DNA of 7,292 nucleotides from Bryobacterales bacterium (GCA_003164075.1 PLRZ01000633.1:1-7292), one strand, 5' to 3'. Shown: positions 1-5,821, counted from the first letter of the stretch. Notes: generated by a model not told the origin, from the sequence alone. Program-made: numbers and translations.

Positions 1-23
1 CGAAATCCCCGGCCGACATCAGG
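1..23. repeat. 23-bp repeat, left-edge copy (inverted partner at 2529-2551)
   Basis: The reverse complement of these bases equals the internal copy with a single mismatch. It lies 40 bp downstream of the stop of the N-acetylglutamate synthase gene. The match touches base 1, so the repeat may be longer outside the window. The remaining bases to position 62 show no U-rich-tailed hairpin and no gene I can support. Confidence 0.6.
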
Positions 24-62
24 AGGTCTGAACACCCGAGACTGTGTATATGAAACGGTGTA

Positions 63-656
63 TTAAGCCTGCGGCGTGGGAATCTGAATGAGCTGGTCGT
101 CGGGAGCCGCCATCCGCCAGACTTGGGCGTCCCATCGCTCGGGCCGAAGGACGCGCAGCACGGCGATCTCATCGCACGCCTGGAACTTGGGGCACCGCAG
201 ACAGTCCTTCCACGCCTTCAGAGGCAGCGCTCCGCGCTCTACCACGTGAAAGCCCACCTTACGGAAGAACTCCGTCACATAGGTGAAGGCGAACGCGGCG
301 TCCAGCTCATATTCCTGCGCTTCCATTACCAGCGCTCCCACCAACTTACGGCCCACGCCGAGGGTTTTCGCCTGTTCGGAGACGGCCAGAGAGCGGATCT
401 CCGCCAGCGTGGGGCTGTAAAAGTGGAGCGCGCCGCAGCCCAGCAGCTTTTCGCCGGACAGAATCACGGTGAAGTCGCGAATGGCCTCGGACATTTCGAA
501 TTCCGTACGCGGCAGCATGACGCCTCTGGCGGCGTAGCTGTTGATCAGGTCGAGAATCGGCGGGATGTCGTGCATCACCGCCTTGCGGACCGTGAGCCGT
601 AGCCGCGCGCCCTCCCGCGACTCGACGAAATCCTCCGCCTGTAGACTGCTGATCAC
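63..656 (-). CDS. Short GNAT-type N-acetylglutamate synthase (ArgA role)
   Basis: Probable amino-acid N-acetyltransferase that makes N-acetyl-L-glutamate from acetyl-CoA and glutamate, the first step of cytoplasmic arginine synthesis. At 197 aa it is a stand-alone GNAT domain without the amino-acid-kinase half of classical E. coli ArgA. Visible parts: a GNAT start around residues 20-45, the core strand with GCGALHF (73-79), EIRSLAV (86-92), the acetyl-CoA loop QAKTLGVGRK (95-104), and FFRKVGF (130-136). The tail has LPLKAWKDC followed by C155 and C161 and then DEIAV, a CxxC-x5-C pattern. The start is GTG at 656, overlapping the argB stop as GTGA; a GGGAGAGG ribosome site lies at 667-674, 10 nt upstream. 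It is last in the visible argC-argB-synthase operon, which fixes the substrate much better than the GNAT fold alone. The symbol is left blank because the protein is not homologous over its length to two-domain ArgA. Confidence 0.87.
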   Translation of the reverse strand: MISSLQAEDFVESREGARLRLTVRKAVMHDIPPILDLINSYAARGVMLPRTEFEMSEAIRDFTVILSGEKLLGCGALHFYSPTLAEIRSLAVSEQAKTLGVGRKLVGALVMEAQEYELDAAFAFTYVTEFFRKVGFHVVERGALPLKAWKDCLRCPKFQACDEIAVLRVLRPERWDAQVWRMAAPDDQLIQIPTPQA

Positions 657-1441
657 GCTGTTTCGACCTCTCCCACGGTCATTTTCGTGCCAATTTCCTC
701 GCCTTCCAGAATGCGCGCGAGCACGTGGGGAGCGGCGCCGGGCGCAATCCGCACCTGCTCCACTCCGCCCGCCAGCGCGGCCAGCGCGGCATTCAATTTG
801 GCCTGCATACCGCCGGTGGCGATGCCGCCGGAGATCAACCCGCGGCTCTCCTCGGCGGTCAGCACCGCGCGAAGGCGCCGGTCGCCATCCAGCACGCCGT
901 CCACGTCGGTGAGGAAGACCAGCCGCGAGGCGCCGAATGCCGTGGCGCAGGCCACGGCCATCTGGTCGGCATTGACGTTGTAGACGCGGCCCTGCCGGTC
1001 GCCCGCCACACTTGCCACCACCGGCAGGTACCCGGCGCCCACCAGTAGGTGAAGCAGCGCCGGGTTCGATTGGGTCACGCGGCCCACGGCGCCCAGCGCC
1101 GGGTCCATCTCTTCCGCCTCGACCAGGAAAGCGTCGATGCCGGAGAGCCCCACGGCCAGCGCCCCGGCGCGGTTCAAGCTGGCCACGAGTTCGTGGTTGA
1201 CGCTGCCGGCGAAGACTTTCAGAACGGCGTCGAGCGTTTCCGGGGTGGTCACGCGAAGGCCGCCCACGAAGCGGCTCTCGATACCGCGATCGGCCAGATA
1301 GCGGGTCATCTGCTTGCCGCCGCCGTGGACCACTACCAGTTCCACGCGGCGCGCGCGGGCCTCGGCCAGTTGCACGGCCAGCGAATCGCGCGACTCCGGC
1401 GCATCCAGCAGCGTGCCGCCCAGCTTCACCAGGACCTTCAC
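653..1441 (-). CDS. argB: Acetylglutamate kinase
   Basis: Phosphorylates N-acetyl-L-glutamate with ATP to N-acetylglutamyl 5-phosphate, arginine pathway step 2, in the cytoplasm. The 262-aa protein is close to the 258 aa of the E. coli enzyme. Amino-acid-kinase motifs are in order: K6-LGG near the N-terminus, HGGGK (39-43), GLSGID (98-103), NVNADQ (155-160), LTDVDGV (177-183), GGIATGGMQAKL (205-216) with K215, and a late GTKM (251-254). There is essentially nothing before the first strand, so the N-terminal helix that builds arginine-inhibited hexamers is missing. The start is GTG at 1441, overlapping the argC stop (GTGA), with GAGGGG at 1447-1452 five nt upstream. The 3' end overlaps the synthase gene in the same way, so translation of the three genes is probably coupled. 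The identification is firm. Confidence 0.96.
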   Translation of the reverse strand: MKVLVKLGGTLLDAPESRDSLAVQLAEARARRVELVVVHGGGKQMTRYLADRGIESRFVGGLRVTTPETLDAVLKVFAGSVNHELVASLNRAGALAVGLSGIDAFLVEAEEMDPALGAVGRVTQSNPALLHLLVGAGYLPVVASVAGDRQGRVYNVNADQMAVACATAFGASRLVFLTDVDGVLDGDRRLRAVLTAEESRGLISGGIATGGMQAKLNAALAALAGGVEQVRIAPGAAPHVLARILEGEEIGTKMTVGEVETA

Positions 1442-2445
1442 AGCAGCCCCTCAGTCTCGGGATATCCCAGCATCAGGTTCATGTTCTGGATGGCTTGGCC
1501 AGCGGCGCCTTTCACCAGATTGTCGATGGCGCCGACCACCACCGCGCGCCCGCTGCGGGCATCGAAGACGACTCCTATGTCGCAGAAATTGGTGCGCGCC
1601 ACGGCATGGAGGTCGGGCACATGGCCGGGCTGGTAGATGCGCAGGAACGGCTCACCGGCGTAGCGGGTCTCATAGATTCGCACCAGCTCTTCGGCGCTCG
1701 ATATGCCGGCGGCCCGGAAATAAATGGTCTCGAGGATCCCGCGGTCGAGCGGCAGAAGCTGGGCGGTGAAGCTGAATTCGCGTTCTTCCAGGCCGGAGAT
1801 TTGCAGCACTTCGGGCACGTGCCGATGGTGCAGGATGGAGTAGGCCGAGAAGTTTTCGGTGACTTCGCAGAAGCTGGACGAGAGGCGCGGCTTGCGTCCG
1901 GCGCCGCTGACGCCCGACTTGGCGTCGCAGACGATACCCGCCGCGCGGTCGACCACCGCGGCTTCGAGCAGCGGGCGGATGGCGAGGTTGGCGGCAGTGG
2001 GGTAGCAGCCCGGATTGGCGACCAGGCGCGCCGCGGGGATGGCGTGGCGGCAGAACTCCGGCAGCCCGTAGACGGCCTCGGCGAGGAGGTCCGGCCGGGT
2101 ATGCGGTTCTTTGTACCAGGCGGTGTAGTTTTCAGGCGTGCCGAGGCGGAAGGCTCCGCTGAGGTCGACCACGCGGGCCCCGGCGTCGAGCATGGTCCCG
2201 GCGAGTTCCATGGAGACTTCGGGCGGGGTGGCGAGGAAGACCAGAGCGACGCCGGCGTCCTGGACGGCCTCCCGTGTAGAGGGGATGGTGGCCGGAGTTT
2301 TAGGGTTTCGAATGGGCGAGCGGTGGGCATGGTCGTCGCGATGCTCCAGCAGGAGAGGTTCGACGCCCGGGTGATGTTGCAGAATTCGAACGAGTTCCGC
2401 CCCGCTATAGCCGCGATGTCCGACGATGCCGACCTTGGTGGCCAA
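1438..2445 (-). CDS. argC: N-acetyl-gamma-glutamyl-phosphate reductase
   Basis: NADPH-dependent reduction of N-acetylglutamyl phosphate to N-acetylglutamate semialdehyde, arginine step 3. The 335-aa length is normal. The N-terminal Rossmann motif is VGIVGHRGYSGAEL (glycines 6, 9, 12, 15). VFLATPPEVS (69-78) and VVDLSGAFR (92-100) are typical. NPGCYPT holds the catalytic cysteine (C147), HHRHVPE (206-212) gives the active-site histidine region, and the family C-terminal pattern VVVGAIDNLVKGAAGQAIQNMN ends the domain. The stretch at 38-60 (HAHRSPIRNPKTP) is basic and departs from the usual loop. The first gene of the operon. The start is TTG at 2445: an in-frame TAG lies eight codon triplets upstream with no ATG or GTG between, and the protein begins exactly at the Rossmann strand. 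AGGAAGGA sits upstream at 2458-2465, a longish spacing of about 11 nt. Confidence 0.96.
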   Translation of the reverse strand: MATKVGIVGHRGYSGAELVRILQHHPGVEPLLLEHRDDHAHRSPIRNPKTPATIPSTREAVQDAGVALVFLATPPEVSMELAGTMLDAGARVVDLSGAFRLGTPENYTAWYKEPHTRPDLLAEAVYGLPEFCRHAIPAARLVANPGCYPTAANLAIRPLLEAAVVDRAAGIVCDAKSGVSGAGRKPRLSSSFCEVTENFSAYSILHHRHVPEVLQISGLEEREFSFTAQLLPLDRGILETIYFRAAGISSAEELVRIYETRYAGEPFLRIYQPGHVPDLHAVARTNFCDIGVVFDARSGRAVVVGAIDNLVKGAAGQAIQNMNLMLGYPETEGLL

Positions 2446-2448
2446 GTG

Positions 2449-2480
2449 ATTGAATATTCCTTCCTATGAATAAATATACC
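2449..2480 (-). promoter_or_regulatory. Candidate arg operon promoter -10 and ARG-box-like half-sites
   Basis: On the minus strand a TATATT hexamer at 2473-2478 is a plausible -10 about 28 nt before the argC TTG; no good -35 is visible. Overlapping it, read on the plus strand, are two TGAAT half-sites 16 bp apart. One is at 2451-2455, inside the palindrome GAATATTC at 2452-2459; the other is at 2467-2471, followed by AAATATACC. Each resembles the known ArgR/AhrC ARG box (TGAAT-N4-ATTCA) with 3 of 5 matches in its second half. The position over the -10 and the ribosome-binding region would suit arginine repression. No argR gene is in the window, so this is inference from motif and place. Confidence 0.35.
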
Positions 2481-2528
2481 ACGATTGCGATTGTTCTTAA
2501 GTTTGCCTCGCCAAAAGGTATTGGGCGG

Positions 2529-2551
2529 CCTGAGGTCGGCCGGGGATTTCG
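2529..2551. repeat. 23-bp repeat, internal copy (inverted partner at 1-23)
   Basis: The sequence CCTGAGGTCGGCCGGGGATT plus TCG matches the reverse complement of bases 1-23 at 22 of 23 positions, differing only at the sixth base (G here, T in the partner). The two copies bracket the arg operon in inverted orientation. The match stops on the argC side of this copy at 2528. At the other end it runs to the window edge, so its true length is unknown. It may be part of a larger dispersed element that also includes the hairpin 50 bp downstream. Confidence 0.6.
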
Positions 2552-2600
2552 GTCTACCGGGGAAAATGGGCTGAGCCATTCCTTTCGATGGCGAGAGCTT

Positions 2601-2639
2601 CGCAGGTGGGGCAGGCGAGCACCGCCTGCCCCACCTGCG
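2601..2639. repeat. Perfect 17-bp-stem palindromic repeat (REP/BIME-like hairpin)
   Basis: CGCAGGTGGGGCAGGCG at 2601-2617 is repeated exactly as its reverse complement at 2623-2639, leaving a 5-nt loop, AGCAC. The stem is very GC-rich. Neither side has a T-run, so it does not look like a standard intrinsic terminator, and its site between two divergent operons would not need one. Extragenic, GC-rich, perfect palindromes of this kind are the form taken by REP/BIME-type elements mobilised by RAYT (TnpA-REP) proteins. Whether this one is multicopy cannot be seen from one window. Confidence 0.8.
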
Positions 2640-2849
2640 GGAGTTCTGACTTACTCTTACTAAGATTGAACGTGGATTCCGGCATCGACTGCCTGAAATA
2701 CGATCTACGGCAGGGCGCCGGAGAGCGGGCCCGTGTTCGGGAAGATCCAATCTCTTGCATCGGGCGGAAAAGGCTCGTGGTGCAGATGGGTCCAGGCGTT
2801 CCGCACACCCGCTCCCCGGCCGAAACCGGCGCTCTCGCGATCAATCGTT

Positions 2850-2855
2850 TACAAT
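2850..2855 (+). promoter_or_regulatory. Possible -10 element for the ABC-exporter operon
   Basis: TACAAT, within CGTTTACAATGGG, resembles a sigma-70 -10 box 40 nt before the permease ATG. No recognisable -35 stands 16-18 nt upstream, where the sequence is GC-rich. It is the best candidate in the spacer, but weak. Confidence 0.25.
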
Positions 2856-2895
2856 GGGTGGAGATTCACACCAACACGGCTGAAACCAGATTCTT

Positions 2896-3657
2896 ATGTG
2901 GCGCGGCGATTCACTATTTCTGCTGGAAAACCTCGTTCTGAGAGACTTCCGCATCCGCTATCGGAACATGTCCCTGGGAGTTCTCTGGTCGCTGTTGAAC
3001 CCCCTCGTGATGATGGGAGTCCTGACGTTTGTATTTACCAAGCTGTTCCCCAACCCCAACCGGCAGTTCCCGGTGTTTATACTTTGCGGCCTGGTTCCAC
3101 TTAACTTTTTCACCATCGCCTGGGTTACCGGCACTTCATCCATTGTGGACAGCGCGGGCCTGGTAAAGAGGGTGCCCCTGCCGCGGGAAATCGTGCCCAT
3201 CGCCGCTGTCCTGTCGAACTGCCTGCACTTGCTGATTCAGGTCTTCCTCTTGCTGTCGGTGAACCTGATATTCGGCAACAGGATTAATGTCCAATGGCTG
3301 TGGCTGCCGGTTATATGGGGTCTGGAGATTTGCTTCACCTGCGGCCTGGCGCTCATTACTTCCACTCTCAACGTGTACATACGGGATACGCGCTACGTCG
3401 TGGAATCGATCAATACCATCTTATTCTGGCTGGTACCCGTCTTTTACGATTTCAAGCAGGTTCCCCAGAGGTTTTCCGCGGTGTATCAGATCAATCCCGT
3501 GGCGGCAATGGTTCTTTGCCTTCGCGATATCCTGATGAAGGCCGAATCGCCGCACATTGTGACGCTTTCCCTGCTGGCGGCCGTCTCAGTCGGCACCCTG
3601 ATCGCCGGCCTCTTGTTCTTCCACCGGGGCAAGCGGACGTTTTACGAATATATCTAA
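2896..3657 (+). CDS. ABC-2 type polysaccharide exporter permease (Wzm-like)
   Basis: Inner-membrane subunit of an ABC exporter for lipid-linked polysaccharide (Wzm/RfbA/TagG/KpsM family), working with the ATPase encoded next. It has 253 aa, the usual family length. The N-terminus LVLRDFRIRYRNMSLGVLW (13-31) is the amphipathic segment that precedes the first membrane helix in this family, and NPLVMMGVLTFVF follows. About six hydrophobic segments are visible: near 32-50, 59-79, 104-126, 134-157, 172-185 and 222-243. LNVYIRDTRYVV (158-169) is the characteristic loop before helix 5. The start is ATG at 2896: an in-frame TGA lies five codons upstream with no ATG or GTG between. No clear Shine-Dalgarno precedes it. 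The exported glycan cannot be deduced because no glycosyltransferase or sugar-nucleotide genes are beside it. GC in sampled lines is about 50-52%, against 65-70% in argB and aroA lines. Confidence 0.92.
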   Translation: MWRGDSLFLLENLVLRDFRIRYRNMSLGVLWSLLNPLVMMGVLTFVFTKLFPNPNRQFPVFILCGLVPLNFFTIAWVTGTSSIVDSAGLVKRVPLPREIVPIAAVLSNCLHLLIQVFLLLSVNLIFGNRINVQWLWLPVIWGLEICFTCGLALITSTLNVYIRDTRYVVESINTILFWLVPVFYDFKQVPQRFSAVYQINPVAAMVLCLRDILMKAESPHIVTLSLLAAVSVGTLIAGLLFFHRGKRTFYEYI

Positions 3658-3660
3658 GCC

Positions 3661-4407
3661 ATGCAGACGGTAAGTTTCGAAAGAGTCACTAAGTACTTCC
3701 ACAGGCATGCCCGCAAAATGTTACTGCGGGAGCGCCTTCTGAACTTACTCCAGCCCGCGCCGCGAGAGCGCTTCTACGCCTTGCGCGATGTCTCCTTTTC
3801 GGTGGGACAAGGGGAAAGTCTCGGCATTATCGGACACAACGGAGCCGGGAAAAGCACTCTGCTGAATATCGCCACGGGATTATGCCCTCCCAATGAGGGC
3901 GTGGTGAGCATCAAAGGCCGCGTGGCCGCTTTGCTGGAGTTGGGATCGGGCTTCCACCCCGATCTTACGGGCGCCGAAAACGTCAGAATCAACGCTGCCA
4001 TGCTGGGACTCACGCGGCGCCAGACGCACGAGCGCTTCGACGCGATCGTCGAATTTTCGGGCGTGGAAGAGTTCATCAATGCGCCTTTACGCACTTACTC
4101 CACCGGAATGATGATGCGGCTGGCTTTCTCCGTGGCTGTCAACGTCGATCCCGATGTCCTGATTGTCGACGAAGTCCTGGGCGTCGGCGACCAGGAGTTT
4201 TCCGCCAAATGCCTGGAGCGGATACTGAGGTTGCGGCACGCGGGAAAGACCATGATCTGCGTGTCGCATTCACTCCAGACACTGAGTGAATTGTGCGATT
4301 CCGGCCTCTGGCTGGACCATGGCCGGATAATGAAGACCGGCCCGATACGGCAGGTGATCGACGCCTACTCCCACAGCGTGGCGACGCAGGGAATCGGCGT
4401 CCAATAA
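3661..4407 (+). CDS. ABC-type polysaccharide exporter ATP-binding protein (Wzt-like, short form)
   Basis: Cytoplasmic ATPase of the exporter, energising glycan transfer through the preceding permease. Motifs in its 248 aa: Walker A GHNGAGKST (58-66), the family segment LLELGSGFHPDLTGAENV (91-108) in the Q-loop region, signature YSTGMMMRLAFSVA (146-159), Walker B DVLIVDE (165-171) with VLGVGD following, and the H-loop histidine H203 in VSHS. The N-terminal FERVTKYF and a basic insertion before FYALRDVSF are typical of Wzt/TagH/KpsT proteins. It ends soon after the nucleotide-binding domain. The roughly 150-200-residue C-terminal carbohydrate-binding domain of long Wzt proteins, which recognises chain-end modification, is therefore absent. 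The start is ATG, 3 nt after the permease TAA and without a strong ribosome site, so translation is probably coupled. Confidence 0.94.
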   Translation: MQTVSFERVTKYFHRHARKMLLRERLLNLLQPAPRERFYALRDVSFSVGQGESLGIIGHNGAGKSTLLNIATGLCPPNEGVVSIKGRVAALLELGSGFHPDLTGAENVRINAAMLGLTRRQTHERFDAIVEFSGVEEFINAPLRTYSTGMMMRLAFSVAVNVDPDVLIVDEVLGVGDQEFSAKCLERILRLRHAGKTMICVSHSLQTLSELCDSGLWLDHGRIMKTGPIRQVIDAYSHSVATQGIGVQ

Positions 4408-4504
4408 CCGGTAACGCTCTACCATCGGAATTATGGCGGAGGAAGAGGGATCGCGCAGGCCGCAATTAACCAGATATATGCAGCCTCGTCACCTAATTTC
4501 GAGG
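4408..4504. other. Convergent spacer between the exporter ATPase gene and aroA
   Basis: The two operons end facing each other here. The only fold I see is a weak 5-bp CCTCG/CGAGG stem (4484-4488 with 4500-4504) around an 11-nt AT-rich loop, without a T-tract. I cannot call a terminator. A shared bidirectional or Rho-dependent end is possible but unproven. Confidence 0.4.
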
Positions 4505-5809
4505 TTATGTAGCCTGTCCCCGAAATAGAGTGCAGCGCGCCAGCGTGTCCCAAAACTCCGGGAACGATACCGACGCCGCGTCCGCGCCCTGAATCACCGA
4601 CTCCCCGTCGCCGCGCAGCGCCGCCACCGCGCAAGCCATCGCAATGCGATGATCGCCGCAGGAATCGAGTTCCGCCGCGTGAAACTTCTGCCGCCCCGGA
4701 ATCACCATCCCATCCGGCAATTCCTCCGCTTCCACACCCATGCGCCGCAAGTTGTCGACCATCGTGCGGATGCGGTCCGTTTCCTTAATACGCAGCTCGC
4801 CCGCGTCGCGCACCGTCAGCCCCTCTTCGGTGGCCGCGCCCAGCACCGCCAGCACCGGGATCTCGTCGATCAGCGCCGCCGTCAGCCCGCCCTCAATCGT
4901 GCCGCCGCGCAACGCGGAGTATTCCACTTCCAGATCGCCGATCAGTTCCCCCGACCGGCTCTCCAGATTCGGCACGCGAATGCGCGCGCCCATGCCCACC
5001 AGAAAATCCAGCAGCGCCGAGCGCGTGGGGTTCAGCCCCACCCCCTGAATGCTGAGCTGCGATCCCGGTACCAGCAGCGCCGCCACCAGAAAGAACGCCG
5101 CCGAAGAGAGATCCGCCGGGACCACCAGTTCGCGGCCCTCGAGCCTGGGCCGGCCCGCGATGGTAATCCTCCGCCGCTCCACGCTGAGGTCCGCGCCAAA
5201 CTCGCGCAGCGCGATTTCCGTGTGGTCGCGCGAGCGCACCGGCTCGGTGATGGTGGTCTGCCCCTCGGCATACAGCCCCGCGAAGAGGATGCACGTCTTC
5301 ACCTGTGCGCTGGGCACCGGCAAGGTGTAATCGATGGCGCGCAGCTTGCCGCCCTCAATGTGCAACGGCGGGAATTGGCCCTCGCGCGCGCCGATGCGGG
5401 CGCCCATCTGTCCCAGCGGCTTCATCACCCTCTGCATGGGACGGCGGGAGAGCGATTCGTCGCCGAAAATGCGCGCCGGAAACGACTGCCCCGCCAGAAT
5501 TCCGGAGAGCATGCGGATGGTGGATCCCGAATTCCCCGCGTCCAGGTCATGCGCCGGCGCGCGCAGTCCGTCGAGCCCTTTGCCGTGGATGGTGAACTCG
5601 GTTCCCGCGCCCTCCACCTCGATTCCCAACGCGCGCACGCACCCCAAAGTGGAATGGCAGTCCGCGCCGGTGGAATAGTTGATGATTCGCGTATCGCCCT
5701 CCGCGATAGCGCCGATCAGCGCGTAGCGGTGGGAGATGGATTTATCGCCGGGCAGCGAGAGGCTGCCCGAAATGGCCGAAGCTGGTGAAATGCGCCGTGT
5801 GGTATGCAA
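4505..5809 (-). CDS. aroA: 3-phosphoshikimate 1-carboxyvinyltransferase (EPSP synthase), class II-like
   Basis: Joins phosphoenolpyruvate to shikimate 3-phosphate to give EPSP, the sixth shikimate step towards aromatic amino acids. The 434 aa match the usual length of about 430. Key residues are present: LPGDKSISHR (19-28) with K23 and R28, GNSGSTIRM (92-100), RRPMQRV (122-128), SAQVK (167-171), RDHTE (194-198), NPTR (260-263), LIDEIPVL (313-320) with catalytic D315, KETDR (342-346) and CGDHRIAMA (384-392). The four motifs GDKS, SAQxK, RxHxE and NxTR define class II enzymes such as CP4 and Gram-positive AroA. Start: TTG at 5809, since an in-frame TAG stands four codons upstream with no ATG or GTG between. 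The ribosome site is poor and a TAGAAT hexamer ends 6 nt before the TTG. A later start would cut into the first conserved strand. It lies 33 nt after the isomerase-like gene on the same strand. Confidence 0.95.
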   Translation of the reverse strand: MHTTRRISPASAISGSLSLPGDKSISHRYALIGAIAEGDTRIINYSTGADCHSTLGCVRALGIEVEGAGTEFTIHGKGLDGLRAPAHDLDAGNSGSTIRMLSGILAGQSFPARIFGDESLSRRPMQRVMKPLGQMGARIGAREGQFPPLHIEGGKLRAIDYTLPVPSAQVKTCILFAGLYAEGQTTITEPVRSRDHTEIALREFGADLSVERRRITIAGRPRLEGRELVVPADLSSAAFFLVAALLVPGSQLSIQGVGLNPTRSALLDFLVGMGARIRVPNLESRSGELIGDLEVEYSALRGGTIEGGLTAALIDEIPVLAVLGAATEEGLTVRDAGELRIKETDRIRTMVDNLRRMGVEAEELPDGMVIPGRQKFHAAELDSCGDHRIAMACAVAALRGDGESVIQGADAASVSFPEFWDTLARCTLFRGQAT

Positions 5810-5815
5810 ACTCTT

Positions 5816-5821
5816 ATTCTA
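5816..5821 (-). promoter_or_regulatory. Possible -10 element immediately before aroA
   Basis: On the minus strand TAGAAT is followed by six bases (AAGAGT) and then the aroA TTG, the spacing at which transcription would begin on or next to the start codon. No good -35 is visible; at an 18-nt spacing only TGAACC is found. It could be an internal promoter for a leaderless aroA transcript, or chance in an AT-rich gap. Confidence 0.25.

Larger units (their letters stand above)
2446..2895. other. 450-bp spacer between divergent arg and ABC-exporter operons
   Basis: No credible gene on either strand. The argC-proximal 40 bp are AT-rich and hold the arg promoter and operator candidates. The middle (about 2521-2640) is GC-rich, structured and repeat-like, with the 23-bp inverted-repeat copy and the 17-bp-stem hairpin. 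A smaller hairpin, AATGG/CCATT, lies around 2565-2580. The exporter-proximal part (2641-2895) has a possible -10 at 2850-2855 and otherwise nothing I recognise: no tRNA cloverleaf, no riboswitch and no coding signature. Short open frames here carry no family motif and look random. Confidence 0.6.

Noticed and set aside
1..19. A possible minus-strand gene start (ATG at 19-17, reading MSAGDF)
   Set aside because: No ribosome site upstream, only six codons visible, and the bases belong to the 23-bp repeat also found in a non-coding spacer.
22..91. AGGAGG at 21-26 followed by a 13-codon frame from ATG at 50
   Set aside because: The spacing from AGGAGG to the ATG is over 20 nt, and the frame runs straight into the 3' end of the synthase gene on the opposite strand.
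63..656. Generic GNAT resistance or protein acetyltransferase
   Set aside because: The GTGA overlap with argB, the operon content and the synthase-like C-terminal LP-x-K-x-W-x-DC segment favour N-acetylglutamate synthase.
1495..2469. A 324-codon open frame on the plus strand opposite argC
   Set aside because: Antisense to a clear argC, no ribosome site or recognisable motif; GC-rich coding DNA commonly leaves such frames open.
2601..2639. Intrinsic terminator reading of the 17-bp hairpin
   Set aside because: No T-run follows on either strand, and both neighbouring operons start, rather than end, at this spacer.
2601..2639. CRISPR repeat or array
   Set aside because: Only one palindromic unit, no regularly spaced copies and no cas genes.
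2466..2663. A 65-codon plus-strand frame in the spacer
   Set aside because: Its start lies inside the arg ribosome-binding and operator region, and the frame runs through the palindromic repeat. The translation has no recognisable feature.
1575..2750. A 391-codon open frame on the minus strand overlapping argC and the spacer
   Set aside because: It is argC read in another frame: proline/serine/arginine-rich, no family motif, typical of GC-rich shadow frames. argC itself has every catalytic motif.
2446..2895. tRNA, riboswitch or T-box in the long spacer
   Set aside because: No cloverleaf, no conserved riboswitch core and no T-box bulge sequence recognised on either strand.
2588..2941. Plus-strand frames of 117 and 123 codons running from the spacer into the permease gene
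   Set aside because: They read through the hairpin and then overlap the permease in wrong frames, with no family resemblance.
4649..5788. A 379-codon open frame on the plus strand opposite aroA
   Set aside because: Rich in His, Arg, Gln and Ala with no domain pattern; an antisense shadow of the well-supported aroA.
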